Positions 56,005 through 63,916 of a stretch of DNA of 64,000 nucleotides are shown piece after piece (within the stretch, counting starts at the first letter, position 1; every line of letters starts with the position of its first letter). The notes beneath the pieces are model-generated. The model worked only from the letters and a program-made list of their open reading frames with translations, made no database searches and was not told where the DNA came from. The position numbers and the translations under genes were made by a program. The stretch lies in NCBI GenBank assembly GCA_002747255.1, contig PDUC01000026.1, positions 101,763 to 165,762 on the forward strand. Reading direction: 5' to 3'. The stretch comes from Acidobacteriota bacterium (GTDB lineage: Bacteria; Acidobacteriota; Holophagae; Acanthopleuribacterales; Acanthopleuribacteraceae).

Positions 56005-58062
56005 ATGAAATATAAATTGTTACCTTTTCTTTTACTAGGTGGCCTGATGGCTATGGCTTTAGAGACAAAGGGAACGGAAAAAGAATCTGCGGAAAAGACT
56101 GTGGAAGAAAAAATGACTGTTACGGCCACTCGAACAGAGAAGGCCTATGAGGAAGTCCCCAATACGATTTCTCTCATTCCAGTTGAAGAACTCGAAATGC
56201 GCACGGGCTACGGCAGTGTGGCTGACCTTTTAACCGATATACCGGGTATCGAATTGCGTGACTCTTCACTGGCAGGCGGTAAAAGGCTTATTATCCGCGG
56301 GGAAGGCGGTAACAGGGTGCTGGTACTCATCGATGGCCAACGCGTTTCCGAGCAGAAATCCATGGACGGTGTTCCCCTTTTAGTTGATACGACCAATATT
56401 GAGCAAATCGAAATTGTGAAAGGCCCTTCCTCTGTTCTCTACGGCTCAGATGCCTTGGGTGGTGTCGTCAATATCATTACCAGGAAGAAAGGTAAAAAAG
56501 ATGGTTTGTCAGGCAGCTTGACAGGCAGTTACAACACCGGATCCGACGGTTATGTGGGCGGACTGTCATTAAGTCAGAGCAGTGATCGCTTTTCATTTCA
56601 TTTTGCGGCTTCCAAAACCGATCAGAGTGATCGTGAAACACCCGAGGGAACCATTGAAAACACAGGCTATCTTTACGATAGCATAAGCGCCAATTTCGGC
56701 TATAACATCGGTAACAGTGCCAGGTTAAGTGCTGTTTACGAAAAGTTCGATGGCAGCATGGAGTCGGCATTCACCGAAGTGCAGTACCCCATGACCTATT
56801 TCTTCCTCGATCTACCTGAATGGAACAGAGAAAAATTCGGGCTGTCTCTCGATAGTCTGACTTCTTATGGAAACATGGCAAAGTATTCCTTCAGTATCTA
56901 CTCCCAAAACACCTTTAAAGACTTTCACAACGATATGGCTTTTCAATTTGCTCCCGCAGGACCGCCAAGCACCATGTCTATCAGAACCGAAAATGACCTG
57001 GACTCCATGGCGGCCTTTTTCCAGGCGGACTTCACCTTGGGCAGCAATCACTATCTGATAGCCGGAATTGACTATCAAGTGGATGACCTCAATGCCGATG
57101 AATTTCAGGAATCAATTGGTTTCGGGCCTTATCCCATTGTTCACAATTACTTCTACGATGCAGAAATGAAAACCTTGGCTCTCTTTGCTCAAGATGAGTG
57201 GACCCTTTCAGATAGCCTGACAGCCTACCTGGGCGCAAGAGCCACGAGCCTGGACTTCGCTCTGAACGAAACAAACAATGCCAATCTCGAAACAGGCAGT
57301 TCTGATGACTCCAAAGTTGTTGGAAGTTTGGGCTTGCTTTTTGCCCCCAGCGATCATTACAATCTTCGCTTTAATCTCGGACAGGGCTTCCGTTATGGAA
57401 CGCTGCAACAGCTTTTCATCGGCACAAGCCACGGCAGTCGCACACCCACATTCCCCAATCCCAACCTTAAACCGGAATCCAGTGTCAATATGGAATTGGG
57501 AGTCAGGCTCATGAAATCCCAGCTTGGTTTCGATATTGCCTTCTTCAACAACGACGCGGAGGACTACATCACAACAAGGTCCATTGACGGTATCCGCAGG
57601 TATGACAATATTGACGAAGCAAAGACCTTTGGCGGTGAATTCAATCTCGACTACGACTTTGAGAATGGCTACATACCCTATGTGCAGGCGACTGTTTTAA
57701 GGCGAAAATTTACAAGCAGAAGCATAAGCACCTATAACACCGGCCATCCTGACTTGTCCGGTCGCTTGGGCCTGAAATACGCCATCAATAGAAGTAAATC
57801 ACTCAGCTATTCCGCCGACCTGTATGTGAGGTACAACAGCGAAACCGATGAGTCTTACTTCTCAGGCGAAGAACTGCAAAATATCAAAACCGATTCATGG
57901 ACCACTCTGAACCTGATGAGCAGTCTGTACTTCGGAAGTCGCGGACAATATCGAGCCGGACTCAACGTTTTCAACATGACAGACAAACTGTATACCGTCG
58001 CATCTGAAACACTTATCGCTCCGGGAAGGCATTTTGTGCTGCATTTTGGCGCTAACTTCTAA
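56005..58062 (+). CDS. TonB-dependent outer-membrane receptor
   Basis: 685 residues. Signal peptide at 1-20, then a TonB-box-like MTVTATRTEKAY at about 38-49. The plug domain (about 50-170) shows SVADLLTDIPGIEL, IRGEGGNRVLVLIDGQRV and VKGPSSVLYGSDALGGVVN. The remainder is the 22-strand barrel, with the family end FNMTDKLYTVASETLIAPGR and a terminal Phe. It imports a metal complex or similar compound across the outer membrane with energy from TonB. The plug resembles vitamin B12/colicin receptors (BtuB/FepA type), but the ligand is not certain. A clear terminator follows. Confidence 0.92.
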   Translation: MKYKLLPFLLLGGLMAMALETKGTEKESAEKTVEEKMTVTATRTEKAYEEVPNTISLIPVEELEMRTGYGSVADLLTDIPGIELRDSSLAGGKRLIIRGEGGNRVLVLIDGQRVSEQKSMDGVPLLVDTTNIEQIEIVKGPSSVLYGSDALGGVVNIITRKKGKKDGLSGSLTGSYNTGSDGYVGGLSLSQSSDRFSFHFAASKTDQSDRETPEGTIENTGYLYDSISANFGYNIGNSARLSAVYEKFDGSMESAFTEVQYPMTYFFLDLPEWNREKFGLSLDSLTSYGNMAKYSFSIYSQNTFKDFHNDMAFQFAPAGPPSTMSIRTENDLDSMAAFFQADFTLGSNHYLIAGIDYQVDDLNADEFQESIGFGPYPIVHNYFYDAEMKTLALFAQDEWTLSDSLTAYLGARATSLDFALNETNNANLETGSSDDSKVVGSLGLLFAPSDHYNLRFNLGQGFRYGTLQQLFIGTSHGSRTPTFPNPNLKPESSVNMELGVRLMKSQLGFDIAFFNNDAEDYITTRSIDGIRRYDNIDEAKTFGGEFNLDYDFENGYIPYVQATVLRRKFTSRSISTYNTGHPDLSGRLGLKYAINRSKSLSYSADLYVRYNSETDESYFSGEELQNIKTDSWTTLNLMSSLYFGSRGQYRAGLNVFNMTDKLYTVASETLIAPGRHFVLHFGANF

Positions 58063-58081
58063 TTCACTCTACTCTCTCAAT

Positions 58082-58114
58082 AAAAGGCAGTCTTCTACAG
58101 GCTGCCTTTTTTTT
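58082..58114 (+). terminator. Rho-independent terminator of the TonB receptor gene
   Basis: AAAAGGCAG pairs with CTGCCTTTT around an 11-nt loop, and the T-run continues to 58114. Confidence 0.88.
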
Positions 58115-58247
58115 GGCGCGCTCTATCCCGCTCGTTTCGGATCGCGCCGCTGTTACACGATTAACAGATTCTTTACGAACTTTTTCTACCTGTCGGGTCT
58201 TTTCTGCTTTATACTAGACTCGACAGTCTGTTAATGAGGCCTGGCTC

Positions 58248-58643
58248 ATGACGCAAAGCAAGAAAGAGATGAAGGAAAAATTACAATTCCTGCAGGAGCT
58301 TGTTCATTCACATTCTATTAAGTTTTATGACTTGGTTTCGGGAAAAGAGTTTGCCTCTCAGGATGTGAAATCAATTCAAATCGCATCTGATACCATTGAA
58401 ATTGGTCTGTGTGATAAGGAAATACAACTCATCGTCGATGACGAAATTTTGAGTTGTTTTACCGGAAAAGAACTGGAACTCATTCAATCTGAAGTGCAGA
58501 TGGAGTTTCCCTTTGCCGTTGTCACCATTAAGAAAGGCGAGGAACACACTGTTGTCACCCGCGGTCTTTCCTATTTTGAGAAAGACGTTGTCACTTACAA
58601 TATTCGACGTGTTTTTGAAGAAACCATTGCCAATCTGGACTGA
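58248..58643 (+). CDS. Hypothetical protein
   Basis: 131 residues, not recognised. A helix-prone start (KKEMKEKLQFLQELVHSHS) is followed by a mixed alpha/beta region with many isoleucine and valine residues and no cysteine cluster or membrane segment. A TATACT element at 58210-58215 may be part of its promoter. No ribosome-binding site is obvious before the ATG. It lies between the receptor and the uracil-DNA glycosylase gene. Confidence 0.6.
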   Translation: MTQSKKEMKEKLQFLQELVHSHSIKFYDLVSGKEFASQDVKSIQIASDTIEIGLCDKEIQLIVDDEILSCFTGKELELIQSEVQMEFPFAVVTIKKGEEHTVVTRGLSYFEKDVVTYNIRRVFEETIANLD

Positions 58644-58796
58644 TTCGGTGCCCATTGCCTGAGAACAGCACGCCCCACGGCGCTCACTTTAGCGACAAAA
58701 GTCCTCCCCAGGCGAGGCGCACACGTTGTTGCGCGTACAGGCCGAACTAAAATATAATGGTATTGTCGATTATCGAACGCTACCGCAGAAGGAACC

Positions 58797-59681
58797 ATGA
58801 CAGAGAAGACGGGTATCAAGGATCAACTGGTAAATTACCTTCAATACTTACAGGAACTGGGTGTGGACGGACTGGAGTTGAGTGAAAATCCGTTTTTCAA
58901 CTTCAAAACAAACGTCCGAAGGTCTGGCGTGCGGCCGTCTGTGCGAAAAACGATTCCCAAACTTTCCCGTACACCTGAAAAAGAAACTCATAGCAGTCAA
59001 CCCCGGTCTGTCCTGACCCTCGATACATCCGAAATCCTGGAACTCACCAAGACAACCCTCAATAACGACCTGGATTATGTTCGTGAAAAAGTAAACCGTA
59101 TTCAGGGCGGCGACGCGGTGGAGGTGCTGACGAACCTCTACAGAGCCTTTCACGACTGTCAGGCATGCCGCCTGCACAAGGGCAGGAACAAGTTCGTCTT
59201 TGGAGAAGGCCCGCCTGATGCCCGGCTCATGTTTGTCGGTGAAGGTCCCGGTTACGATGAAAACCAGCAGGGTCGGCCTTTTGTCGGCAGAGCAGGCCAG
59301 TTGCTCGACCGCATCATCAAGGCCATGGGCTATGAACGCAAGGATATTTTCATCAGCAATGTCGTGAAATGCCGGCCGCCCGGTAACCGCAACCCCCGCC
59401 CTGATGAAATGCGGCTGTGCGGTTCCATGCTCGAAAAGCAGGTGGACACCATTCAGCCAAAAGTCATTGTGGCACTGGGTAAAATAAGCTTGAGCTATTT
59501 CATGGGCCGGGATGTTTCTATTATGAGGCTGCGCGGTACCTTCTTCGAATGGCGGGGAATTCAGATTATGCCCACGTATCACCCGGCCTACGTGCTGAGA
59601 AATCCCGCCTCCAAAAGGGATGTCTGGAACGATATGCAAGCCGTCATGCGCTTTCTGGACAGTAAAAGTGAATCCACTTGA
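58797..59681 (+). CDS. Uracil-DNA glycosylase, family 4
   Basis: 294 residues. Removes uracil from DNA in base excision repair. The first 110 residues are variable and basic. The catalytic domain carries the iron-sulfur cysteines of family 4: CQACRLHKGRNKFVFGEG (CxxC), then a Cys in VVKCRPPGNRNPRPDEM and another in LCGSML. The active-site motif is VGEGPGYDENQQGRPFVG, and the end of the domain has TYHPAYVLRNP. Family 4 enzymes are known from thermophiles, Acidobacteria, Deltaproteobacteria and others. Confidence 0.93.
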   Translation: MTEKTGIKDQLVNYLQYLQELGVDGLELSENPFFNFKTNVRRSGVRPSVRKTIPKLSRTPEKETHSSQPRSVLTLDTSEILELTKTTLNNDLDYVREKVNRIQGGDAVEVLTNLYRAFHDCQACRLHKGRNKFVFGEGPPDARLMFVGEGPGYDENQQGRPFVGRAGQLLDRIIKAMGYERKDIFISNVVKCRPPGNRNPRPDEMRLCGSMLEKQVDTIQPKVIVALGKISLSYFMGRDVSIMRLRGTFFEWRGIQIMPTYHPAYVLRNPASKRDVWNDMQAVMRFLDSKSEST

Positions 59682-59785
59682 ACACCAATCAGCTAAAAAG
59701 TCGGTTTTATGTTTCAGCCTAAAGACTTTCGACCCAAAGACGCGAGCCGGTTTGAAGTAGAAGGGAAAAAGATTATTAATGTTGA

Positions 59786-60040
59786 GTGCGTGTCCAATCC
59801 CCTCCAGCGATGGATTCCAGACTCTTTTTGCAGTTCGTCGCATTCATTTTCGTGAGTGAAATCCGAAAGACGACGAAAAGCAATCAAACGCTGAAGAATC
59901 TGCCCGTGCACGATGTCATGGAACAAATGGAAACTTTAACGCGTATCAAACGATCCAATCGTTACGGTGAAGTTCATACGGAAACCTCACCTCTGCAGAG
60001 GCGTATCCACGATGCATTTAATATTTCACTTCCGACGTAG
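59786..60040 (+). pseudogene. C-terminal remnant of an IS4/IS1634-type transposase
   Basis: An 84-residue frame that starts directly after an in-frame TGA. It reads RVQSPPAMDSRLFLQFVAFI, then SEIRKTTKSN and a tail ending TSPLQRRIHDAFNISLP. The pattern (R-L-x-V-x-S, then x-M-x-x-R-L-F-x-Q-F-x-A-x-I) is that of the C-terminus of DDE transposases of the IS4/IS1634 group, recalled from memory. The catalytic part is missing, and no terminal inverted repeats were found. It marks the left edge of the AT-rich, damaged region. Confidence 0.65.
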
Positions 60041-60267
60041 TTACAGTGACCGGGATTTCAGGATAGTGAGGTTCATCGTGGTGCAAGCAAGCGCGAGGCC
60101 AATTCACAGGGACAACGTGTTGGTTTTACAGAACACATGGCAGGAAAAGGTCCTTTAATAAAGTGAAAAAATGAAAAGAAGCATGCAGGAAAGGCATTAA
60201 AAAAAATATAGAAATTTTCAAAAATGAGCCAAGCAATATCAAAAAGACAAAAAAAGAGGAGAAATAA

Positions 60268-60696
60268 ATGACTAAATATCTTTATCTGTTTTGTTTATGT
60301 ATTTTGTCCCATTGTGGGTTGAGATATAGCAATATTTTAACTGAACCGAATCTTGACAAGACGGATTGTGTTTATGATACCTGTGAAATTGTGACATTTA
60401 CAGACTTAAAAATGGCAAAGTTCAAAGGGCGTATATTACTCAACTATTTTCCAGTTGATAGAGAACAAAGGCCAAGAGCACTTATTTGTGTTTTTGATGA
60501 ATTTAACCCTGATAAAAAGTGGAAAAGCAAAGTAGATGCTGAGGGAGAGTTTGATTTTGATCTTCCCGATGGTCTTTATGTATATGCTATTGTAATAGAT
60601 GAAGGCTTTCAAGTTTGTACTGGTTACGTGCACATTAGAAAAAGACGGTTTTGGTTGTCAACCTTTCATGTCTTCAATATTCCATATTGTTGGTAA
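60268..60696 (+). CDS. Lipoprotein-like exported hypothetical protein
   Basis: 142 residues, unrecognised. GAGGAG is seven bases before the ATG. The N-terminus (KYLYLFCLCILSHCGL) is a hydrophobic signal with a Cys that could be lipid-modified, although His at -1 is not standard for a lipobox. The C-terminal 70 residues look like an immunoglobulin-like carboxypeptidase-regulatory fold (WKSKVDAEGEFDFDLPDGLY). Base composition is clearly more AT-rich than the genes to the left. It precedes the Rhs-type module pieces. Confidence 0.55.
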   Translation: MTKYLYLFCLCILSHCGLRYSNILTEPNLDKTDCVYDTCEIVTFTDLKMAKFKGRILLNYFPVDREQRPRALICVFDEFNPDKKWKSKVDAEGEFDFDLPDGLYVYAIVIDEGFQVCTGYVHIRKRRFWLSTFHVFNIPYCW

Positions 60697-60741
60697 GCGT
60701 CAAATTAGTGTCCTTCCGGTAAGATTGCGTGACCATCAGAT

Positions 60742-60840
60742 GGAAGAGAAAGATCGAACATCTATATATCTTCTTACATTTAGACACCATTCTTCTGATA
60801 AAATAGAGTCAGTATAACCGTTGATTCTCAAAAAGCCCTT
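60742..60840 (+). repeat. Diverged partial copy of the Rhs-module repeat
   Basis: Aligns with 61274-61376 and 62631-62733. It has several differences in the first 70 bases, then 26 identical bases (60815-60840). It runs into the reading frame of the gene at 60880 and not into Rhs core sequence. Confidence 0.75.
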
Positions 60841-60879
60841 CAATTTCTAAATATCTGTTGGGAATCCATCGCGGACAAC

Positions 60880-61263
60880 TTGGAAAATGAACTTTTTGAT
60901 GACTGGGCGCAAGCCAACTGGGAGATTCTTGTAGAATCTAAACTGTGTAACACGCCAAGAGAATTACTTGAGGCTTATGGTGATGGTGCAGATTGCAATG
61001 TTTCGAGTAGCAGAGTATGGTGTCCTCAGGGAAAGCCAACCCATCGAGTTAGTTGTATTGCAAAGGTTGGCAATTTTGTAACAGATATTTTAACCAACTC
61101 TAAAATAGACACGGAAAAATTTAGCTTTGTTGAATTTGTAGGATGGACTGGTAATAAATTTGGTCGGTTCCATCCATTTGACTATGTGCTGTTGGAGAGT
61201 AATTCCGATCAACATTTAGTGAGAGCTGATGAAGTTGTTTTTACCCTGAAAAAACTTGTATGA
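60880..61263 (+). CDS. Immunity-protein-like hypothetical gene, start uncertain
   Basis: 127 residues from a TTG at 60880, which lacks a ribosome-binding site. The frame is open and protein-like further upstream to about 60802 (TVDSQKALQFLNICWESIAD), but no standard start codon lies there. The true start may have been lost. Features are WAQANWEILVES, YGDGADCNVSSSRVWCP and a tail with GRFHPFDYVLLES. It resembles small immunity proteins found next to Rhs-type toxins, as a guess from context and style. No cognate toxin is seen directly upstream. Confidence 0.5.
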   Translation: MENELFDDWAQANWEILVESKLCNTPRELLEAYGDGADCNVSSSRVWCPQGKPTHRVSCIAKVGNFVTDILTNSKIDTEKFSFVEFVGWTGNKFGRFHPFDYVLLESNSDQHLVRADEVVFTLKKLV

Positions 61264-61273
61264 CAAAGGAAAG

Positions 61274-61551
61274 AATAGAGGAAAAAGATCAGCCATCCGC
61301 ATATTATCTTATATTTAGACACGAATTCTTCTGATAGAATGGTGTCAACCTAACCGTTGATTCTCAAAAAGCCCTTGATGGGGTTGCATCAAAATGAAAA
61401 ACTCGATCCTATTCATTTATCAACTTTAATTAAAACGAATATATAGAGTTACGACTGTCAAACAGGAGCCTGACTTAGAGTGCATAAAAGGCCGATTTCA
61501 GCTACCCAGCCACGTCAAGTTCAATGGGCCTGATCCCATGCGGGCTTGGGA
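61274..61551 (+). repeat. 278-bp direct repeat, copy 1
   Basis: Matches 62631-62908 with a constant offset of 1357 and no gap; I count about eight mismatches. The 3' half encodes the end of an Rhs core; the 5' half resembles the region before the gene at 60880. Confidence 0.95.
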
Positions 61552-62147
61552 TTGGTTGATGTCTCATACTTTGAATTTGTATGAGTATGCATTCAATGAT
61601 CCTGTGAATAACTGGGATTCGAATGGGCTTGAAACTATTGGGGAAATGCTAGAAAGAAAGCAATGTCTTATGCAGCAAAGGGACATCATGTTCGTGGTTT
61701 CTTAACAAAATTTGGAAAATGGGCATGGGACTACTTGGGAGAAAAATTCTATGTACCATTACTGATAAAGCAATTGATGGAGAGGCCCCAACTCTAATGG
61801 ACGTAGGAATGGCTGCTTTGGAATTGTCTGGGGTAAGTGAGGTTAAAGCGGCAGTCTTTGGGGTTATAGTATCAGTTGCTGTTGGTAGGAAGATGACCCT
61901 GAAAGAAAGGGCTGAAGAAGTTGTTGAAAGGAGTACTAGAGAACTTGCTGAAATGACTGTTAAAGATGTTATGTCAGTTGGAACTGATGATGTTCTTGAC
62001 TTAGCAGAAGACTTTCTAGGAGATGGATATGAACAGGTCGCGGAATGTGTGTTTCGTTCCGCGGATGTCAAGTCGCAGGTTATAATAACAGAGGCTGATT
62101 CAATAAAAGTCAACAATCATGCAGGTGCTTCACATATAAATTTCTAG
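61430..62147 (+). pseudogene. Displaced Rhs core end plus C-terminal toxin tip, frameshifted
   Basis: Frame 1 (61430-61705) has no start codon and reads an Rhs core end: GRFQLPSHVKFNGPDPM, then NLYEYAFNDPVNNWDSNGL. This matches the Rhs-associated core end, with the NxYxYxxNxPVNxxDxNGL pattern. It stops soon after. A second frame continues protein-like (SYAAKGHHVRGFLTKFGKWA) and a third frame (61719-62147) carries 142 residues with a membrane-like AAVFGVIVSVAVG and acidic helices. At least two frameshifts separate them, so no intact toxin is made unless these are sequencing errors. The toxin activity is not recognised. Confidence 0.75.
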
Positions 62148-62241
62148 AAAGGAAAAATCGTCACAAAGTCTAATGGGAAACAGAGCTTCAAAACGAAAAA
62201 AACGGAAGTGGTCATATTTATTTAAAAGATGAGGTTGATAA

Positions 62242-62523
62242 ATGAACGAAGAAAACATACAGTTATTAAATGAAATAAACCGTTTGTTGGAAAAACTAGA
62301 TGACAATATTGACAAAGGAGAAGTATCTCCCTACTTGGAGTTTACAGGTGATGAAAAATATGGATATGTTCTTGGAGCTAACACTGAAGGATTTGTTTAC
62401 TTAGCAAATTTGATGTTAGGCTTAGCTCGGAATCAGAAAAAAAATGAACACTATCATTTCGACGATGCAAATATGTTGGATAAAAACACAAACAGTTTAA
62501 CCATATCATATGTAAAGCCTTAA
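62242..62523 (+). CDS. Imm32-like immunity protein
   Basis: 93 residues. A helical start (NIQLLNEINRLLEKLDD) is followed by YVLGANTEGFVYLANLMLGL and NEHYHFDDANMLDKNT. From memory this resembles the Imm32 immunity family of polymorphic toxin systems, which has a GNxxGLxxLAxxLLxLA helix and an HxHxDDxNxL end. AGGT precedes the ATG. It sits just behind the damaged Rhs toxin tip, the normal place for the immunity gene, and is itself intact. Confidence 0.6.
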   Translation: MNEENIQLLNEINRLLEKLDDNIDKGEVSPYLEFTGDEKYGYVLGANTEGFVYLANLMLGLARNQKKNEHYHFDDANMLDKNTNSLTISYVKP

Positions 62524-63031
62524 CATTGTTATGTTGTCCTTCCCAAAAGCTCACCTAAGAGAAAGCATGAGAAAAAAGATTGCAAAAGGGACGAAATTTC
62601 AGGACATTTTTCAGAAAAGCCAAGCTGAAAAATAGAGGAAAAAGACTAGCCATCCGCATATTATCTTATATTTAGACACGAATTCTTTTGATAGAATGGT
62701 GTCAACCTAACCGTTGATTCTCAAAAAGCCCTTGATGGGGTTGCATCAAAATGAAAAACTCGATCGTATTCATTTATCAACTTTAATTAAAACGAATATA
62801 TAGAGTTACGACTGTCACGCAGGAGCCTGACTTAGAGTGCATAGAAGGCCGATTTCAGCTACCCAGCCACGTCAAGTTCAATCGGCCTGATCCCATGCGG
62901 GCTTGGGACAGGAAATGAAAAAACAACGGCCTTCAATTCCCAAAGTGGCGTTCACTGTGACTGATTTTTTTCGTTATCGTTTGATTCACTCCAGAATGAG
63001 TTTTGGGGAAGAAACCGAAGCCCTAAGATAG
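62524..63031. other. Non-coding stretch around repeat copy 2
   Basis: Apart from the 278-bp repeat, this holds no gene. After the repeat the Rhs core frame is lost within a few codons. Confidence 0.5.
62631..62908 (+). repeat. 278-bp direct repeat, copy 2
   Basis: Same unit as 61274-61551. The sequence leaves the repeat inside the Rhs core at the words GCTTGGGA; what follows is unrelated to copy 1, so the toxin tip that belonged here is gone. Confidence 0.95.
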
Positions 63032-63277
63032 TCATTCTTCCCATTTATAAATCTTGACGTGCTGAATAAGACTATTCTCCTCACACTGTTTTTCCAATGT
63101 CAACTCATCCCCTCCCCAATCCGGAGTCATTAAGTGATAATGCTCGTTTCCCTTTTCTGTTAAGAGGTTTTCCAGAGTTTCTATGAATTCAGAAATCCCC
63201 TGCTTATTAAGATGTATTTCCAGGTAGCCATTCTTTCCTGGATCCAATTCAAAAGTCCACATTTTATTTTTCTTCAT
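63032..63277 (-). CDS. Imm32-like immunity protein (opposite strand)
   Basis: 81 residues. The motif NEHYHLMTPDWGGDELTLEK is typical, as I recall, of Imm32-like immunity proteins, and the upstream strand YLEIHLNKQGISEFIETLEN fits the same small fold. It shares the NEHYH word with the immunity protein at 62242. It follows the toxin-like gene at 63334 on the same strand, with 56 bases between. Confidence 0.6.
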   Translation of the reverse strand: MKKNKMWTFELDPGKNGYLEIHLNKQGISEFIETLENLLTEKGNEHYHLMTPDWGGDELTLEKQCEENSLIQHVKIYKWEE

Positions 63278-63333
63278 TTAATGTTTTTCCCATAGGATAT
63301 TTCTTTTTGTGTTCCTTCATATTATCCCGTTTT

Positions 63334-63579
63334 TCATGCTGTGGACAACAACATGATGAAGTTCCTTATCTGTCTTTTTACATTTCTTCCCACTGGATCT
63401 AGATTATACTTCCTACCGTTTCTGGGATGAAAGAAAGAACCTTCACCGGCAGGTGGATTGGCTTCACGTTGTGTAAATCCACGATCTTCGAGTATAGATG
63501 CAATTTGATTAACCTCCTGTATTGGTGATCTGTAATCATGGCCAAGCCTCCTTTTTTGTTGCTTGGCCTGTTTTATCAT
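63334..63579 (-). CDS. Polymorphic-toxin tip-like small protein
   Basis: 81 residues with AAAGGAA just before the ATG. A basic N-terminus (IKQAKQQKRRLGHDYRSP) leads to IQEVNQIASILEDRGFTQRE and a glycine-rich segment AGEGSFFHPRNGRKYNLDP. The last motif resembles the ends of several polymorphic toxin tips. The frame is open for 17 codons upstream and then stops, so no Rhs core or delivery domain is attached. It may be an orphan tip kept with its immunity gene. Nuclease activity is only a guess. Confidence 0.5.
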   Translation of the reverse strand: MIKQAKQQKRRLGHDYRSPIQEVNQIASILEDRGFTQREANPPAGEGSFFHPRNGRKYNLDPVGRNVKRQIRNFIMLLSTA

Positions 63580-63916
63580 TTCCTTTGAAAACCGGTAATT
63601 ATAATTGTCGTCAAAGGGAAAAAGTAGTTGACGTCATACAGATTTCTTCGTGAAATAGACACAATGGTAATAGCGCAAAGTTTCGCGAACCTGATCCATC
63701 AATATTAAACTGGGACCAGGGGTACATTTTGATTTGATTTCCACAATACCTAAATGATAGCATCACCTGCTATGGGTAAATTATAGGGAAAAGACATACT
63801 TGGACAGGCGTTTCCAGGTTTTCACCCCTATATTAGATATTATGGAAAAACACTCCAGTTATAGGGGGTGATATTATAGACTTTTTCCATGTATCACGAC
63901 TGTTAGCGAGAATGGT
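63580..63916. other. AT-rich gap with an inverted repeat
   Basis: No gene. CACCCCTATA (63823-63832) faces TATAGGGGGTG (63860-63870), the second arm carrying one extra G. It lies 47 bases before the acetyltransferase start and could be an operator or a cruciform. Confidence 0.45.
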
